Origin: Streptococcus oralis | Lineage (GTDB): Bacteria > Bacillota > Bacilli > Lactobacillales > Streptococcaceae | Direction: 5' to 3' | Assembly (NCBI RefSeq): GCF_019929345.1 | Contig: NZ_JAHZPJ010000017.1 | Span: 1 to 38,052 of the forward strand | DNA: 38,052 bases | In this document: positions 15,805-24,191 of the stretch, in pieces | How positions within the stretch are numbered: position 1 is the stretch's first letter | Layout of the letters: the number at the start of each line of letters is the position of its first letter | The notes under the pieces: generated by a model | Databases searched by the model: none | Told to the model about the DNA's origin: nothing | The model's input: only the letters and a program-made list of their open reading frames with translations | Program-made: the position numbers and the translations under genes

Positions 15805-18465
15805 ATGAAAACTACAAAAGAAAGATTAGCAGCAGCTATTCACACACCCTTAAACGAAACTCTATCTTTTTATAAGACAAGTCTAATAGGCTTGACTGAG
15901 GAGCAGGTGGAGAAAAATCGTGACCTATATGGCGAAAACATCATTACCAAGGGTCAAGAAGACAGTATCCTCAAAAAGATTTACGAATCCATCATCAATC
16001 CATTTACAATCATCCTGCTGGTCATCGCTATGATTTCTATGGTGACCAATGTCTGGTTGGCGAAGCCTGGACAAGAAGATCCGACGACCTCTATCATCAT
16101 CGTCGTTCTCGTTCTAATCTCTGGTGGCATACGCTTTGTCCAAGAATTGCGGAGTGACAAGGCTGCGACCAATCTATCAAAAATGATTGTGAATACAGCC
16201 ACAGTTATTCGCGAAGGCCAGAGTTTAGAGGTCGCAATTGAAGATTTGGTCGTTGGAGATATAGTCAAATTAAGTGCTGGGGATATGATTCCAGCAGACC
16301 TCATTTTAATTGAATCACGTGATTTCTTTGTCCAACAGTCTGGTTTGACAGGTGAAAGTGACTCGGTTGAGAAACTAGCCTTGTCAAAAATGAGTCAGTC
16401 AAACTTTGATAGTCTACTAGAAGCAGAAGCGCTCGCCTTTATGGGAACCAATGTGATATCAGGAAGTGCCAAGGCTTTGATTCTAGCAGTCGGTGATGAC
16501 ACCATGATGGGAGAAATTGAGCAGACTCTCAATACCTATGACGAACCGACCTCTTTTGAACGGGAGATGAACAGCATCTCTTGGCTCTTAATCCGTTTGA
16601 TGTTAGTCATGGTTCCCATCGTCTTTCTCTCCAATGGCCTGACAGATGGCGACTGGCTGGAAGCAGGTGTGTTTGCACTGAGTGTTGGTGTTGGATTGAC
16701 ACCTGAGATGCTTCCTATGATCATCACGGCTAGTTTAGCAAAAGGCTCCATTATCATGGCCAAGGAAAAAGTCGTCATCAAAAAACTCAATGCCATACAG
16801 GACCTAGGTGCTATTGATATCCTGTGTACGGATAAAACAGGAACCCTTACCCAAGACGAAATTGTCCTTGAATATCCTTTGGATATACATGGAGCTTTGG
16901 ATTTGTCTGTGTTGAGACGTGCCTATCTCAATTCCTATTTTCAAACGGGATTGAAAAACTTGATGGACCGTGCCATTATCAGTAGAACTGAAAAAGAAGC
17001 TAAAGAACACGCTATTCTACAAAATTTGGATACTAGCTTCCAAAAAATAGATGAATTGCCCTTTGATTTTGAACGCAGACGAATGAGTGTCATCGTCAAG
17101 GATGAGAACGAAGTTGTTAGTTTGGTAACCAAGGGTGCCCTAGAGGAAATGATTGCGATTTCAACCCATGTGGAATATCAAGGTCGGATTAGCCCTCTGA
17201 CGGATGATATCCGAGTGGAAATCTTAAAAGAAGTAGATCAACTTAATCAACAGGGATTGCGAGTCTTGGGAGTCGCCTATAAAACAGGCCTAAAAGAAGG
17301 TTTTGCTTACTCCGTTGAAGATGAAAAGGAGATGATTCTAACAGGATATCTTGCCTTTCTAGATCCACCAAAACCATCAGCAGCACCTGCTATCCAAGCT
17401 TTGTTAGAACACGGTGTTCAAACAAAGATCTTGACGGGAGACAATGAAAAGGTAACCCAAGCAGTTTGCGAAAAAGTTGGTTTAGACGTTGATCAAATCT
17501 TGCTGGGTTCTGATATTGACGCCATGACGGACGAAGAGTTGGCCCAAGCAGTCGAGAAAGTAACCGTCTTTGCCAAACTCTCTCCTGATCAAAAAGCACG
17601 AATCATCTTACAAATCAAATCCAACGGACATTGTGTCGGCTATATGGGGGATGGGATCAATGATGCCCCTTCTATGAAAGTAGCAGATGTGGGGATTTCT
17701 GTTGACACAGCAGTAGATATTGCCAAAGAAACCGCTGATGTCATTTTGCTAGATAAAGATTTGATGGTGCTTGAAAAAGGTCTGGTTGAAGGGCGCAAAG
17801 TTTATGCCAACATGACCAAATATATCAAGATGACGGTCAGCTCTAATTTCGGGAATATTCTTTCACTCTTAGTGTCAGGTATCTTTTTACCTTTCCTTCC
17901 TATGGCTCCGATTCACTTGATTGTGTTAAACCTAGTTTACGATCTTTCTTGTATCGCCTTGCCATTTGATAATGTGGATGAAGACTTTTTGAAGCATCCT
18001 CATAAGTGGGAAGCTCAGTCCATTACTCGTTTTATGATTTGGATGGGTCCGATTTCTTCTGCCTTTGATATTTTGACTTTTATCTTGCTCTATTTTGTCA
18101 TTGTTCCAATGGCGACAGGCCAAGCCTATGTTCATGGAGCAGAGTCGGCAACTAGTTTTATCATTTTGTTCCAGACAGGTTGGTTCATTGAATCTATGTG
18201 GTCCCAAACCATGGTTATCCATATGCTTCGTTCAGCAAAACTTCCTTTCTTACAAAGTCGTCCGTCATGGTTTGTTCTTGGAACAAGCTTGCTAGCAGCT
18301 AGTTTTGTGACCTTTCTTCCCTACTCTTCAATTGCGAGCCTTCTTCATTTAACCCCTTTGGAACCAATTTATTTCCTCTTTTTGCTTTTGATAATCGTTC
18401 TTTATATGATTAGTGTTACAGTTGTGAAACGAATCTATATCAAAAAATTTAAAAGTTGGCTATAA
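15805..18465 (+). CDS. mgtA: P-type Mg2+-importing ATPase (type IIIB)
   Basis: 886 residues, matching MgtA/MgtB-type P3B ATPases, which use ATP to bring Mg2+ into the cell under limitation. The P-type landmarks are complete: TGES at 182-185 in the actuator domain, the phosphorylated Asp in DKTGTLT starting at 343, KGALEEM in the nucleotide domain, TGDN, and GDGIND at 615-620. About ten transmembrane helices are visible, with LTPEMLPMI in the M4-like helix and a large C-terminal membrane block. The ATG follows TAGGAG by six bases. It is preceded by an M-box riboswitch and a leader ORF, so expression should rise when Mg2+ is low. I see no GC-rich terminator downstream. Confidence 0.95.
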   Translation: MKTTKERLAAAIHTPLNETLSFYKTSLIGLTEEQVEKNRDLYGENIITKGQEDSILKKIYESIINPFTIILLVIAMISMVTNVWLAKPGQEDPTTSIIIVVLVLISGGIRFVQELRSDKAATNLSKMIVNTATVIREGQSLEVAIEDLVVGDIVKLSAGDMIPADLILIESRDFFVQQSGLTGESDSVEKLALSKMSQSNFDSLLEAEALAFMGTNVISGSAKALILAVGDDTMMGEIEQTLNTYDEPTSFEREMNSISWLLIRLMLVMVPIVFLSNGLTDGDWLEAGVFALSVGVGLTPEMLPMIITASLAKGSIIMAKEKVVIKKLNAIQDLGAIDILCTDKTGTLTQDEIVLEYPLDIHGALDLSVLRRAYLNSYFQTGLKNLMDRAIISRTEKEAKEHAILQNLDTSFQKIDELPFDFERRRMSVIVKDENEVVSLVTKGALEEMIAISTHVEYQGRISPLTDDIRVEILKEVDQLNQQGLRVLGVAYKTGLKEGFAYSVEDEKEMILTGYLAFLDPPKPSAAPAIQALLEHGVQTKILTGDNEKVTQAVCEKVGLDVDQILLGSDIDAMTDEELAQAVEKVTVFAKLSPDQKARIILQIKSNGHCVGYMGDGINDAPSMKVADVGISVDTAVDIAKETADVILLDKDLMVLEKGLVEGRKVYANMTKYIKMTVSSNFGNILSLLVSGIFLPFLPMAPIHLIVLNLVYDLSCIALPFDNVDEDFLKHPHKWEAQSITRFMIWMGPISSAFDILTFILLYFVIVPMATGQAYVHGAESATSFIILFQTGWFIESMWSQTMVIHMLRSAKLPFLQSRPSWFVLGTSLLAASFVTFLPYSSIASLLHLTPLEPIYFLFLLLIIVLYMISVTVVKRIYIKKFKSWL

Positions 18466-18549
18466 ATTGATTTTGTCAAGAAAAAAGTACGAAAATAGCG
18501 AAAAAAGTCAAAAATTTTTAAAAATAGGTCGCAAGTCGGATGTTTTTTA

Positions 18550-18558
18550 TGGTATAAT
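18550..18558 (+). promoter_or_regulatory. Extended -10 promoter of the spx gene
   Basis: TGG followed by TATAAT (18553-18558) within TATGGTATAAT, 42 bp before the ATG. Confidence 0.7.
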
Positions 18559-18599
18559 AGATTAAACTGATAGTAACATGTAGCGAAAGGGGTAGGTAC

Positions 18600-18998
18600 A
18601 TGATTAAAATTTATACAGTCTCCAGTTGTACCAGCTGTAAAAAAGCAAAGACCTGGCTCAATGCCCACCAGTTAAGTTATAAAGAACAAAATCTTGGTAA
18701 AGAAGGAATTACAAGAGAAGAGTTATTAGACATTCTAATGAAAACAGAGAATGGAATTGCTAGTATTGTATCATCAAAAAACCGCTATGCGAAAGCTTTG
18801 GGAGTTGACATTGAAGATTTGAGTGTCAATGAAGTGCTCAACTTAATCATGGAAACACCGCGGATTCTAAAAAGTCCGATTCTTGTGGATGAGAAGCGTC
18901 TGCAAGTTGGCTATAAAGAGGATGATATCCGTGCTTTCTTACCACGCTCTGTCCGTAATGTAGAAAATGCAGAAGCACGTTTGCGTGCAGCTCTATAA
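18600..18998 (+). CDS. spxA2: Spx/ArsC-family RNA-polymerase-binding stress regulator
   Basis: 132 residues, the standard Spx length. The N-terminal thiol switch CTSC is at about residues 10-13 in an ArsC-like thioredoxin fold, and the C-terminal RAFLPR segment is typical. Spx binds the RNA polymerase alpha-subunit C-terminal domain and redirects transcription under disulfide or cell-wall stress; levels are set by ClpXP proteolysis. Streptococci carry two paralogues. I assign spxA2 from the neighbourhood (upstream of ireB-ruvX) as I remember it in pneumococcus, so the paralogue number is less certain than the family. The ATG follows a GAAAGGGG ribosome site, and a terminator lies just downstream. 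Confidence 0.9.
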   Translation: MIKIYTVSSCTSCKKAKTWLNAHQLSYKEQNLGKEGITREELLDILMKTENGIASIVSSKNRYAKALGVDIEDLSVNEVLNLIMETPRILKSPILVDEKRLQVGYKEDDIRAFLPRSVRNVENAEARLRAAL

Positions 18999-19002
18999 AC
19001 GT

Positions 19003-19037
19003 CAAGGCTGGGGGATTTCCTAGCCTTGTTCGTTTTT
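19003..19037 (+). terminator. Terminator after spxA2
   Basis: CAAGGCT pairs with AGCCTTG and the inner GG pairs with CC, followed by TTCGTTTTTT, immediately after the stop codon. Confidence 0.85.
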
Positions 19038-19062
19038 TAATCTAATAATCATGTGAGGAAAT

Positions 19063-19632
19063 ATGAAAAAAATAGTCATCAGCACAGCGGTTCTTCTTCT
19101 CCTGCTTGCAGGATGTGGGCAAAAGAAGGGAACAACTGCCACTTCAAAAACGTCATCAGAAGATCTCCAGTCTACTTTGCCTGTTTTAGAGAATGCCGAG
19201 AAGAACACGGTTGTGACCAAAACCTTGCTTCTCCCTGAGTCAGAAGGAGGTGTCAAACAAACTCAAACAATTACTTATAGAGGAAAGCAATTTTTAAAAT
19301 TGGTTATCCGACAGACGCGACCAATAAGTGAAGAGATGAAGTCTTTTATTGCTGATCATGGTCTTGAAGCTACAAAGAAAGCCTTCGCAGAAGCGGAGGA
19401 GAAAGATGAAAGTCTCCAAGAAGCACGTAAGTTAGAAGGTTTTACGGTTGAGACTCAGTTAATCAGCGAGACAGAGATGGAAACTACGACGACTTATGAT
19501 TTTCAAATTTTAGATGTCAAAAAGGCGGCGCAAGTAGAATACCTAAAAAATATTGGCTTAGAGAGTCTTTTGAAAAATGAACCAAGCCAATATATCGAAG
19601 ATAGAATAGCAAATGGAGCGACAGAAGAGTAG
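19063..19632 (+). CDS. Lipoprotein, DUF1307/YehR-like
   Basis: 189 residues with a lipoprotein signal peptide: a basic start (MKKIVIS), a hydrophobic run and the lipobox LLAGC, so Cys at about residue 18 would be lipidated and the protein held on the outer face of the membrane. The remainder, with a YRGKQFLKLVIRQ strand and a METTTTYDFQILD segment, resembles DUF1307/YehR-like lipoproteins, whose function is not established. The start is supported by a TGAGGAAAT ribosome site. It lies between the spxA2 terminator and the ireB promoter, apparently as a single gene. The family assignment is moderate; the lipoprotein call is firm. Confidence 0.82.
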   Translation: MKKIVISTAVLLLLLAGCGQKKGTTATSKTSSEDLQSTLPVLENAEKNTVVTKTLLLPESEGGVKQTQTITYRGKQFLKLVIRQTRPISEEMKSFIADHGLEATKKAFAEAEEKDESLQEARKLEGFTVETQLISETEMETTTTYDFQILDVKKAAQVEYLKNIGLESLLKNEPSQYIEDRIANGATEE

Positions 19633-19659
19633 AAAATCCAAATAAATAGACGGACTTAT

Positions 19660-19688
19660 TTGTAGAACGTAAGGAAATATGTTATAAT
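19660..19688 (+). promoter_or_regulatory. Promoter of the ireB-ruvX-DUF1292 operon
   Basis: TTGTAG (19660-19665), a 17-bp spacer and TATAAT (19683-19688) with an extended TGT element. Predicted start near 19695, just upstream of a strong ribosome site. Confidence 0.8.
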
Positions 19689-19718
19689 GGTACTATTTTA
19701 AGGAAAGAGGGTGTTGGA

Positions 19719-19985
19719 ATGGGATTTACTGAAGAAACTGTACGGTTTAAATTGGATGATTCCAATAAAAAAGAGATTAGCGAGACGTTGACAGATGTCT
19801 ATGCTTCTTTGAATGAAAAGGGTTATAATCCGATAAATCAAATCGTCGGTTATGTATTGAGTGGAGACCCTGCCTACGTTCCTCGTTACAACAATGCACG
19901 AAATCAAATCCGCAAGTATGAGCGTGATGAAATTGTTGAAGAATTGGTACGCTACTACCTTAAAGGACAAGGAGTCGATCTATAA
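19719..19985 (+). CDS. ireB: IreB-family regulatory phosphoprotein (UPF0297/DUF965)
   Basis: 88 residues starting [14 protein letters not shown], nearly invariant in low-GC Gram-positives. In Enterococcus faecalis IreB is a substrate of the PASTA kinase IreK and is linked to intrinsic cephalosporin resistance; streptococcal members are presumed similar through StkP-type kinases. The conserved N-terminal Thr residues are present. It heads the widely conserved three-gene operon with ruvX (3-base gap) and a DUF1292 gene. Confidence 0.92.
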   Translation: MGFTEETVRFKLDDSNKKEISETLTDVYASLNEKGYNPINQIVGYVLSGDPAYVPRYNNARNQIRKYERDEIVEELVRYYLKGQGVDL

Positions 19986-19988
19986 TCT

Positions 19989-20408
19989 ATGAGAATTATG
20001 GGATTGGACGTCGGTTCAAAAACGGTAGGAGTTGCCATTAGTGACCCACTAGGTTTTACGGCTCAAGGCCTTGAAATTATCCAAATCAATGAGGAACAGG
20101 GCCAGTTTGGCTTTGAGCGTATCAAGGAATTGGTTGATAGTTATAAGGTGGAACGCTTTGTAGTAGGTTTGCCTAAAAACATGAATAATACCAGCGGTCC
20201 GCGAGTAGAAGCCAGTCAAGCATACGGAGCAAAATTAGAGGAACTTTTTGGTTTGCCAGTAGACTATCAAGATGAGCGCCTGACGACGGTTGCTGCTGAG
20301 CGTATGTTGATTGAACAAGCAGACATCAGTCGTAACAAGCGAAAAAAAGTCATTGATAAATTAGCTGCTCAGCTGATTTTGCAAAATTATTTAGATAGAA
20401 AATTTTAA
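19989..20408 (+). CDS. ruvX: RuvX/YqgF-family putative Holliday junction resolvase / pre-16S rRNA nuclease
   Basis: 139 residues with the RNase H-like fold of YqgF: the first strand [17 protein letters not shown] with the catalytic Asp, [11 protein letters not shown], and [12 protein letters not shown] with the acidic active-site residue, plus a C-terminal [13 protein letters not shown] helix. Family members were first proposed as Holliday resolvases; the E. coli and Bacillus homologues are now tied to processing of 16S rRNA ends. The start is 3 bases after ireB, so translation is probably coupled. It is the middle gene of the ireB operon. Confidence 0.93.
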   Translation: MRIMGLDVGSKTVGVAISDPLGFTAQGLEIIQINEEQGQFGFERIKELVDSYKVERFVVGLPKNMNNTSGPRVEASQAYGAKLEELFGLPVDYQDERLTTVAAERMLIEQADISRNKRKKVIDKLAAQLILQNYLDRKF

Positions 20409-20423
20409 GACAGAGGAGAAACT

Positions 20424-20729
20424 ATGTCACACGATCATAACCATAATCACGAAGAACGCGAATTGATTACACTAGTAGATGACCAGGGCAATGAAACCTT
20501 GTTTGAAATCATTTTGACAATTGACGGTAAGGAAGAATTTGGTAAAAACTATGTTCTTCTAGTGCCAGTTAATGCGGAAGAAGATGAAAATGGCGAAGTT
20601 GAGATTCAAGCATACTCATTCAATGAAAATGAAGATGGAACGGAAGGCGAATTGCAACCAATTCCAGAAGACTCAGAAGACGAATGGAATATGATTGAAG
20701 AAGTTTTCAACACATATATGGAGGAGTGA
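20424..20729 (+). CDS. DUF1292 (UPF0473) family acidic protein
   Basis: 101 residues, strongly acidic, beginning [17 protein letters not shown], with an N-terminal His/Asn-rich tract and the DUF1292 core ([14 protein letters not shown], then NYVLLVPVN). The family is conserved next to ireB and ruvX in Firmicutes but its function is unknown. The His-rich start could bind metal; that is inference. GAGGAG lies upstream. A run of hairpins and a strong terminator follow. Confidence 0.9.
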   Translation: MSHDHNHNHEERELITLVDDQGNETLFEIILTIDGKEEFGKNYVLLVPVNAEEDENGEVEIQAYSFNENEDGTEGELQPIPEDSEDEWNMIEEVFNTYMEE

Positions 20730-20850
20730 TACAGTCTGGGAGACTGTATCAGCCCAACTCCCAGAAATTGGAGAGAGTTGGAACATCCAGTGGATGTTTT
20801 TAGCCCTGCGCCAGACATTAGAAACGCAGGAACGTCCGGGGGACGTTTTT
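20728..20850 (+). repeat. Array of five consecutive hairpins, partly duplicated
   Basis: Directly at the DUF1292 stop codon five hairpins follow each other: GATACAGTCT/AGACTGTATC (20728-20750), CCAACTC/GAGTTGG (20754-20781), AACATCC/GGATGTT plus TTT (20782-20799), CCTGCG/CGCAGG (20805-20830) and AACGTCC/GGACGTT plus TTT (20831-20850). The third and fifth are alike, both ending GTTTTTAGCCC, and each follows a longer-loop hairpin, so a two-hairpin unit of roughly 50 bp appears twice. Arms differ but pairing is kept, as expected if the RNA fold is selected. Function unknown. Confidence 0.75.
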
Positions 20851-20897
20851 AGCCCACGTTAAAATTCATAGTGGCTAGTGATTAGCTAACCAGGTAA

Positions 20898-20930
20898 GAG
20901 GTCGGGATTTTTGTCCCGACCTCACTTTTT
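20898..20930 (+). terminator. Strong terminator of the ireB operon
   Basis: A perfect 10-bp stem GAGGTCGGGA / TCCCGACCTC with loop TTTTTG, followed by ACTTTTT. Confidence 0.92.
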
Positions 20931-20986
20931 ATTTGTAATCATACTTTGATGCGGTAGTTGATTGGACTTTTGTTAAGGAGATATGT

Positions 20987-22237
20987 ATGTTTGAAGTAGA
21001 AGAGTGGCTCCATAGTCGGATTGGTTTAAACTTTAGATCTGGTCTTGGACGAATGCAACGAGCAGTGGATTTGCTGGGGAATCCTGAGAAGACTTATCCC
21101 ATTATCCACGTAACAGGGACTAACGGTAAAGGGTCAACTATTGCCTTTATGAGGGAGTTGTTTGTAGCTCATGGTAAAAAAGTTGGTACTTTTACCTCTC
21201 CTCATATCATCAGCATCCATGATCGAATCTGTATTAATGGACAGCCGATCGCGGATGAAGACTTTGTCCGTATAGCTAACCAAGTCAAAGAGAAGGAGAA
21301 AACTCTCTTAGAAACACATGATCAATTGTCTTTCTTTGAGTTGTTGACCTTGATTGCTTTGATCTATTTTAAAGAGCAAAGAGTTGACCTAGTCCTGCTA
21401 GAAGTGGGGATTGGTGGTTTGCTTGACACGACTAATGTCGTAACAGGCGAGATTGCAGTTATTACTTCGATTGGTCTAGATCATCAGGAGACCTTGGGCG
21501 ATAGTCTGGAGGAAATAGCAGAGCAGAAAGCTGGTATTTTCAAGACTGGCAAGAAGGCGGTCATTGCCAAGCTCGCTCCAGAAGCGGAGCTTGTCTGCCA
21601 AAGTAAAGCGAGAGAGTTAGACGTAGATCTTTATCAAGCTGGACAAGACTTCGCTTTGAAAGCTGGAAATTTCTCAAGTAAGCTAGAAAGCTTTTCCCAG
21701 CTTGAAATCGGTTTGGAAGGTGCTTATCAGCAAGAAAATGCCGCCTTGGCTTTACAAACTTTTCTTCTATTTATGGCTTCAAGAGGTGAAAGGGTCGAAG
21801 AAGAGCTTGTTAGACAGGCTTTGAAAGAAACTCACTGGGCAGGTCGATTGGAACGGATTCGTCCGCAAATCTACCTAGATGGGGCTCACAATCTGCCAGC
21901 CTTGACTCGTCTAGTAGAGTTTATCCAGGGGAAAATCCAGCAAGGTTACCAGGTTCGCATCCTTTTTGGAGCACTTAAACGCAAGGATTATCAGGGGATG
22001 CTAGGCTATCTATCTAAGCAGTTGCCTGAGGTGGAACTTAAGGTAACAGGCTTTGACTACCAAGGCTCTCTGGATGAAAAGGATGTGGTAGGTTATGATT
22101 TGATTCCTTCCTATGGCGACTTTATCAGAGAATTTGAAGATAAGGCCAATGGCCAGGACTTGCTTTTCGTGACGGGATCACTCTACTTTATCTCGGAAGT
22201 ACGAGCGAGTTTAGTAGGAAGCGATGGGATTAGTTGA
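20987..22237 (+). CDS. folC: Bifunctional folylpolyglutamate synthase/dihydrofolate synthase
   Basis: 416 residues, standard for FolC of the Mur ligase superfamily. It joins L-glutamate to dihydropteroate or tetrahydrofolates with ATP. The P-loop HVTGTNGKGSTIAFMRE is near residue 38-54, VGIGGLLDTTNV carries the metal/substrate loop, TSIGLDHQETLG follows, and the C-terminal ligase domain has YLDGAHNLPAL. The ATG follows AAGGAG by six bases. It lies after the ireB operon terminator and before a lipoprotein gene, which has a promoter starting inside the folC stop region. Confidence 0.95.
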   Translation: MFEVEEWLHSRIGLNFRSGLGRMQRAVDLLGNPEKTYPIIHVTGTNGKGSTIAFMRELFVAHGKKVGTFTSPHIISIHDRICINGQPIADEDFVRIANQVKEKEKTLLETHDQLSFFELLTLIALIYFKEQRVDLVLLEVGIGGLLDTTNVVTGEIAVITSIGLDHQETLGDSLEEIAEQKAGIFKTGKKAVIAKLAPEAELVCQSKARELDVDLYQAGQDFALKAGNFSSKLESFSQLEIGLEGAYQQENAALALQTFLLFMASRGERVEEELVRQALKETHWAGRLERIRPQIYLDGAHNLPALTRLVEFIQGKIQQGYQVRILFGALKRKDYQGMLGYLSKQLPEVELKVTGFDYQGSLDEKDVVGYDLIPSYGDFIREFEDKANGQDLLFVTGSLYFISEVRASLVGSDGIS

Positions 22238-22262
22238 CCTTCTAGGTTTAAGTTGCTATACT
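22234..22262 (+). promoter_or_regulatory. Promoter of the lipoprotein gene at 22328
   Basis: TTGACC (22234-22239), 17 bp, then TATACT (22257-22262) with an extended TGC element. The -35 box overlaps the folC stop codon. Confidence 0.8.
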
Positions 22263-22280
22263 GGAGGTAGGAGGTATTTC

Positions 22281-22294
22281 TGGAAACGATTCCA
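22281..22294 (+). promoter_or_regulatory. cre-like palindrome in the lipoprotein leader
   Basis: TGGAAACGATTCCA is a near-perfect dyad that fits the CcpA cre consensus at all but one defined position. It lies about 12-25 bp downstream of the predicted start, where CcpA binding would block elongation. It could instead be another regulator's operator. Confidence 0.4.
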
Positions 22295-22327
22295 GCAAAA
22301 CATTGGCACAAAAGAAAGGAAATCGCT

Positions 22328-22783
22328 ATGAAAACGAAAACATTCACACTTTCTATTGCTTCCCTAGCAATTCTTAGTCTTTTAGCAGCTTGTGGACCTA
22401 AGGCACAAGCTCCTACCCAGCCATCTGCTCAGCAATCATCTTCTCAACAAGAATCATCTTCTAGCGCTGCGACAAGTGCTAGTCAACCACAGGCGTCCTC
22501 AAGTCAGGATACTACTGTAGCTCAACCTACGAATATCGGTGGTACCTATACTGGAAAAGATGAGAATGACCAAATCACTCTTGTTGTAACAGGTAAAACT
22601 GGTACATGGACTGAGGTCGAGCCAGATGGAGATAAAGAAATCAAGCAAGTTACCTTTGAGCCGGAAAATCAACGTGTCATTATCGGTGATGATGTCAAGA
22701 TTTACGCAGTTAATGGTAATCAATTGATTATCGACGATATGGACCGAGAGGCATCTGACCGAGTAGTCTTAACAAAACAATAA
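22328..22783 (+). CDS. Small surface lipoprotein with Ser/Gln-rich linker
   Basis: 151 residues. The signal peptide ends in the lipobox LLAAC (Cys at about 22), so the protein is membrane-anchored outside the cell. A low-complexity Ser/Gln/Ala linker (about residues 30-62) leads to a beta-rich domain of about 90 residues beginning GGTYTGKDENDQITLVV and ending DRVVLTKQ. I recall a similar lipoprotein after folC in pneumococcus, without a known function. It has its own promoter, a possible CcpA site in its leader, and a terminator after it. Confidence 0.85.
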   Translation: MKTKTFTLSIASLAILSLLAACGPKAQAPTQPSAQQSSSQQESSSSAATSASQPQASSSQDTTVAQPTNIGGTYTGKDENDQITLVVTGKTGTWTEVEPDGDKEIKQVTFEPENQRVIIGDDVKIYAVNGNQLIIDDMDREASDRVVLTKQ

Positions 22784-22792
22784 TGATTAAGT

Positions 22793-22835
22793 AAAAGTTC
22801 CAATGAGATGAAATCCATCTTTTTGGAGCTTTTTT
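22793..22835 (+). terminator. Terminator of the 22328 lipoprotein gene
   Basis: AAAAGTTCCAA pairs with TTGGAGCTTTT (one G-T pair), with inner GATG/CATC pairing, followed by a T run. Confidence 0.75.
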
Positions 22836-22874
22836 CTTGAAAAAGTGGCTGGCTGTTCTTTACTAACTTTTTAC

Positions 22875-22888
22875 TTAAAACGCTTACA
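22875..22888 (+). promoter_or_regulatory. CcpA cre site upstream of the alcohol dehydrogenase gene
   Basis: TTAAAACGCTTACA matches the catabolite-responsive element core TGAAAACGCTTACA with one change. It ends 5 bp before the -35 box, a position compatible with either activation or repression by CcpA. Confidence 0.65.
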
Positions 22889-22893
22889 AAAAT

Positions 22894-22922
22894 TTGTAAA
22901 ACTTCTTATAAGGTCGTATACT
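22894..22922 (+). promoter_or_regulatory. Promoter of the alcohol dehydrogenase gene
   Basis: TTGTAA (22894-22899), a 17-bp spacer and TATACT (22917-22922). Confidence 0.75.
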
Positions 22923-22967
22923 TATGGTAAATAATCAAATAGCGCAGAGGCGCAGGAGGAAAAGCAT

Positions 22968-24119
22968 ATGGCTACATTTTACGTTCCGTCAGTTAACCTT
23001 ATCGGTAAAGATGTTGTAAATGAAGTAGGTCCGTATATCAAGGAACTTGGGTATAAGAAGGCCCTTTTGGTGACAGACAAGTTCATCGAGGGAAGTGATA
23101 TTTTACCTAAGGTCCTAAAACCACTAGATGCTGAAGGGATCGAATATGTGATCTTTAGCGATGTGGAGCCAAATCCGACTTGCAAGAACGTCACAGACGG
23201 AGTGGCTGCCCTGAAAGAACATGGATGTGATTTCATCATCAGTCTTGGGGGAGGGTCTCCACAGGATGCGGCTAGTTGTATTTCTATCATTGCGACAAAT
23301 GGTGGAAAACCTCAAGACTACGAGGGTCTTCACAAGTCTGCTAAAAAAGGGTTGCCAGTGGTTGCGATTAATACAACAGCTGGAACTTCAGCAGAAATCA
23401 CTATTAACTATGTCATTACTGACGAAGAACGTAAGGTCAAGATGGTAATGGTTGACAAGAACAGCCTCGCCCTCCTCTCTGTCAATGATCCAGAACTCAT
23501 GCTTTCAAAACCGAAAGGATTGACAGCGGCGACAGGTATGGATGCTCTCACCCACGCTGTCGAGGCCTTGGTAACACCAGGTGCTTATAATGTGACCAAG
23601 AAACTCTCTATCGGAGCTATTGAGCTCATCAAGGAGTACCTTCCTCGTGCTGTAGCTAATGGACAAGATATCGAAGCGCGTGAGGCGATGGTCAATGCCA
23701 TCTTCCTCGGTGGTATGAGCTTTAATAATGCTGGTTTGGGCTACGTTCACTCTATGGCTCACCAACTCGGTGCGGTATATAACTTGCCACATGGTATCTG
23801 CTGTGCCATGCTTCTCCCAATTGTAGAACGTGAAAATGCCAAGCGTGTACCAGAAGCTTTCCGCAATGTAGCCAAGGCTTTGGGACTCCATGTTGAAGGG
23901 AAAACAGACCAAGAATGTGCTGCCTATGCTATTGCTGAAATTGAGAAACTGTCTGAAACAGTAGGCATTCCAAAGAAACTCACTGAACTCGGTATCCAAG
24001 AAAAAGACTTTGACTTTGACTACCTTTCTAAGAATGCCTTGATTGATGCTTGTGCACCTGGAAATCCATTTATGCCAACCTTGGAAGAGACCATTGCTCT
24101 CTACAAAGAACTCTTCTAA
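22968..24119 (+). CDS. fucO: Iron-containing alcohol dehydrogenase, FucO-like (lactaldehyde reductase/1,3-propanediol dehydrogenase group)
   Basis: 383 residues, the usual length of group III iron-dependent alcohol dehydrogenases. The NAD-binding GGGSPQDAASCISI segment lies near residue 95. The metal ligands are visible: Asp and His in TGMDALTHAVEAL and the His residues of GYVHSMAHQLGAVYNLPHG. Such enzymes reduce small aldehydes (lactaldehyde, 3-hydroxypropionaldehyde, acetaldehyde) with NADH during fermentation; the symbol reflects the closest group I recall and not a proven substrate. AGGAGG precedes the ATG. A cre site and a canonical promoter lie upstream, so it is probably under carbon catabolite control, and a terminator follows. 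It is encoded just before the biosynthetic cluster but does not appear to be cotranscribed with it. Confidence 0.9.
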   Translation: MATFYVPSVNLIGKDVVNEVGPYIKELGYKKALLVTDKFIEGSDILPKVLKPLDAEGIEYVIFSDVEPNPTCKNVTDGVAALKEHGCDFIISLGGGSPQDAASCISIIATNGGKPQDYEGLHKSAKKGLPVVAINTTAGTSAEITINYVITDEERKVKMVMVDKNSLALLSVNDPELMLSKPKGLTAATGMDALTHAVEALVTPGAYNVTKKLSIGAIELIKEYLPRAVANGQDIEAREAMVNAIFLGGMSFNNAGLGYVHSMAHQLGAVYNLPHGICCAMLLPIVERENAKRVPEAFRNVAKALGLHVEGKTDQECAAYAIAEIEKLSETVGIPKKLTELGIQEKDFDFDYLSKNALIDACAPGNPFMPTLEETIALYKELF

Positions 24120-24153
24120 TTCATAAAGTGAAAAAGAAGCTAAATAATGCTGG

Positions 24154-24185
24154 AAAGAACTATCATTTTGGTAGTTCTTTTTTTA
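24154..24185 (+). terminator. Terminator between fucO and the biosynthetic cluster
   Basis: AAAGAACTA (24154-24162) pairs with TAGTTCTTT (24172-24180) and a T run follows. It separates fucO from the next gene. Confidence 0.85.
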
Positions 24186-24191
24186 AAAATT

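Noticed and set aside
20728..20930. CRISPR-like array
   Set aside because: The units are adjacent hairpins with different arm sequences, with no constant repeat and unique spacers, and no cas genes are present.
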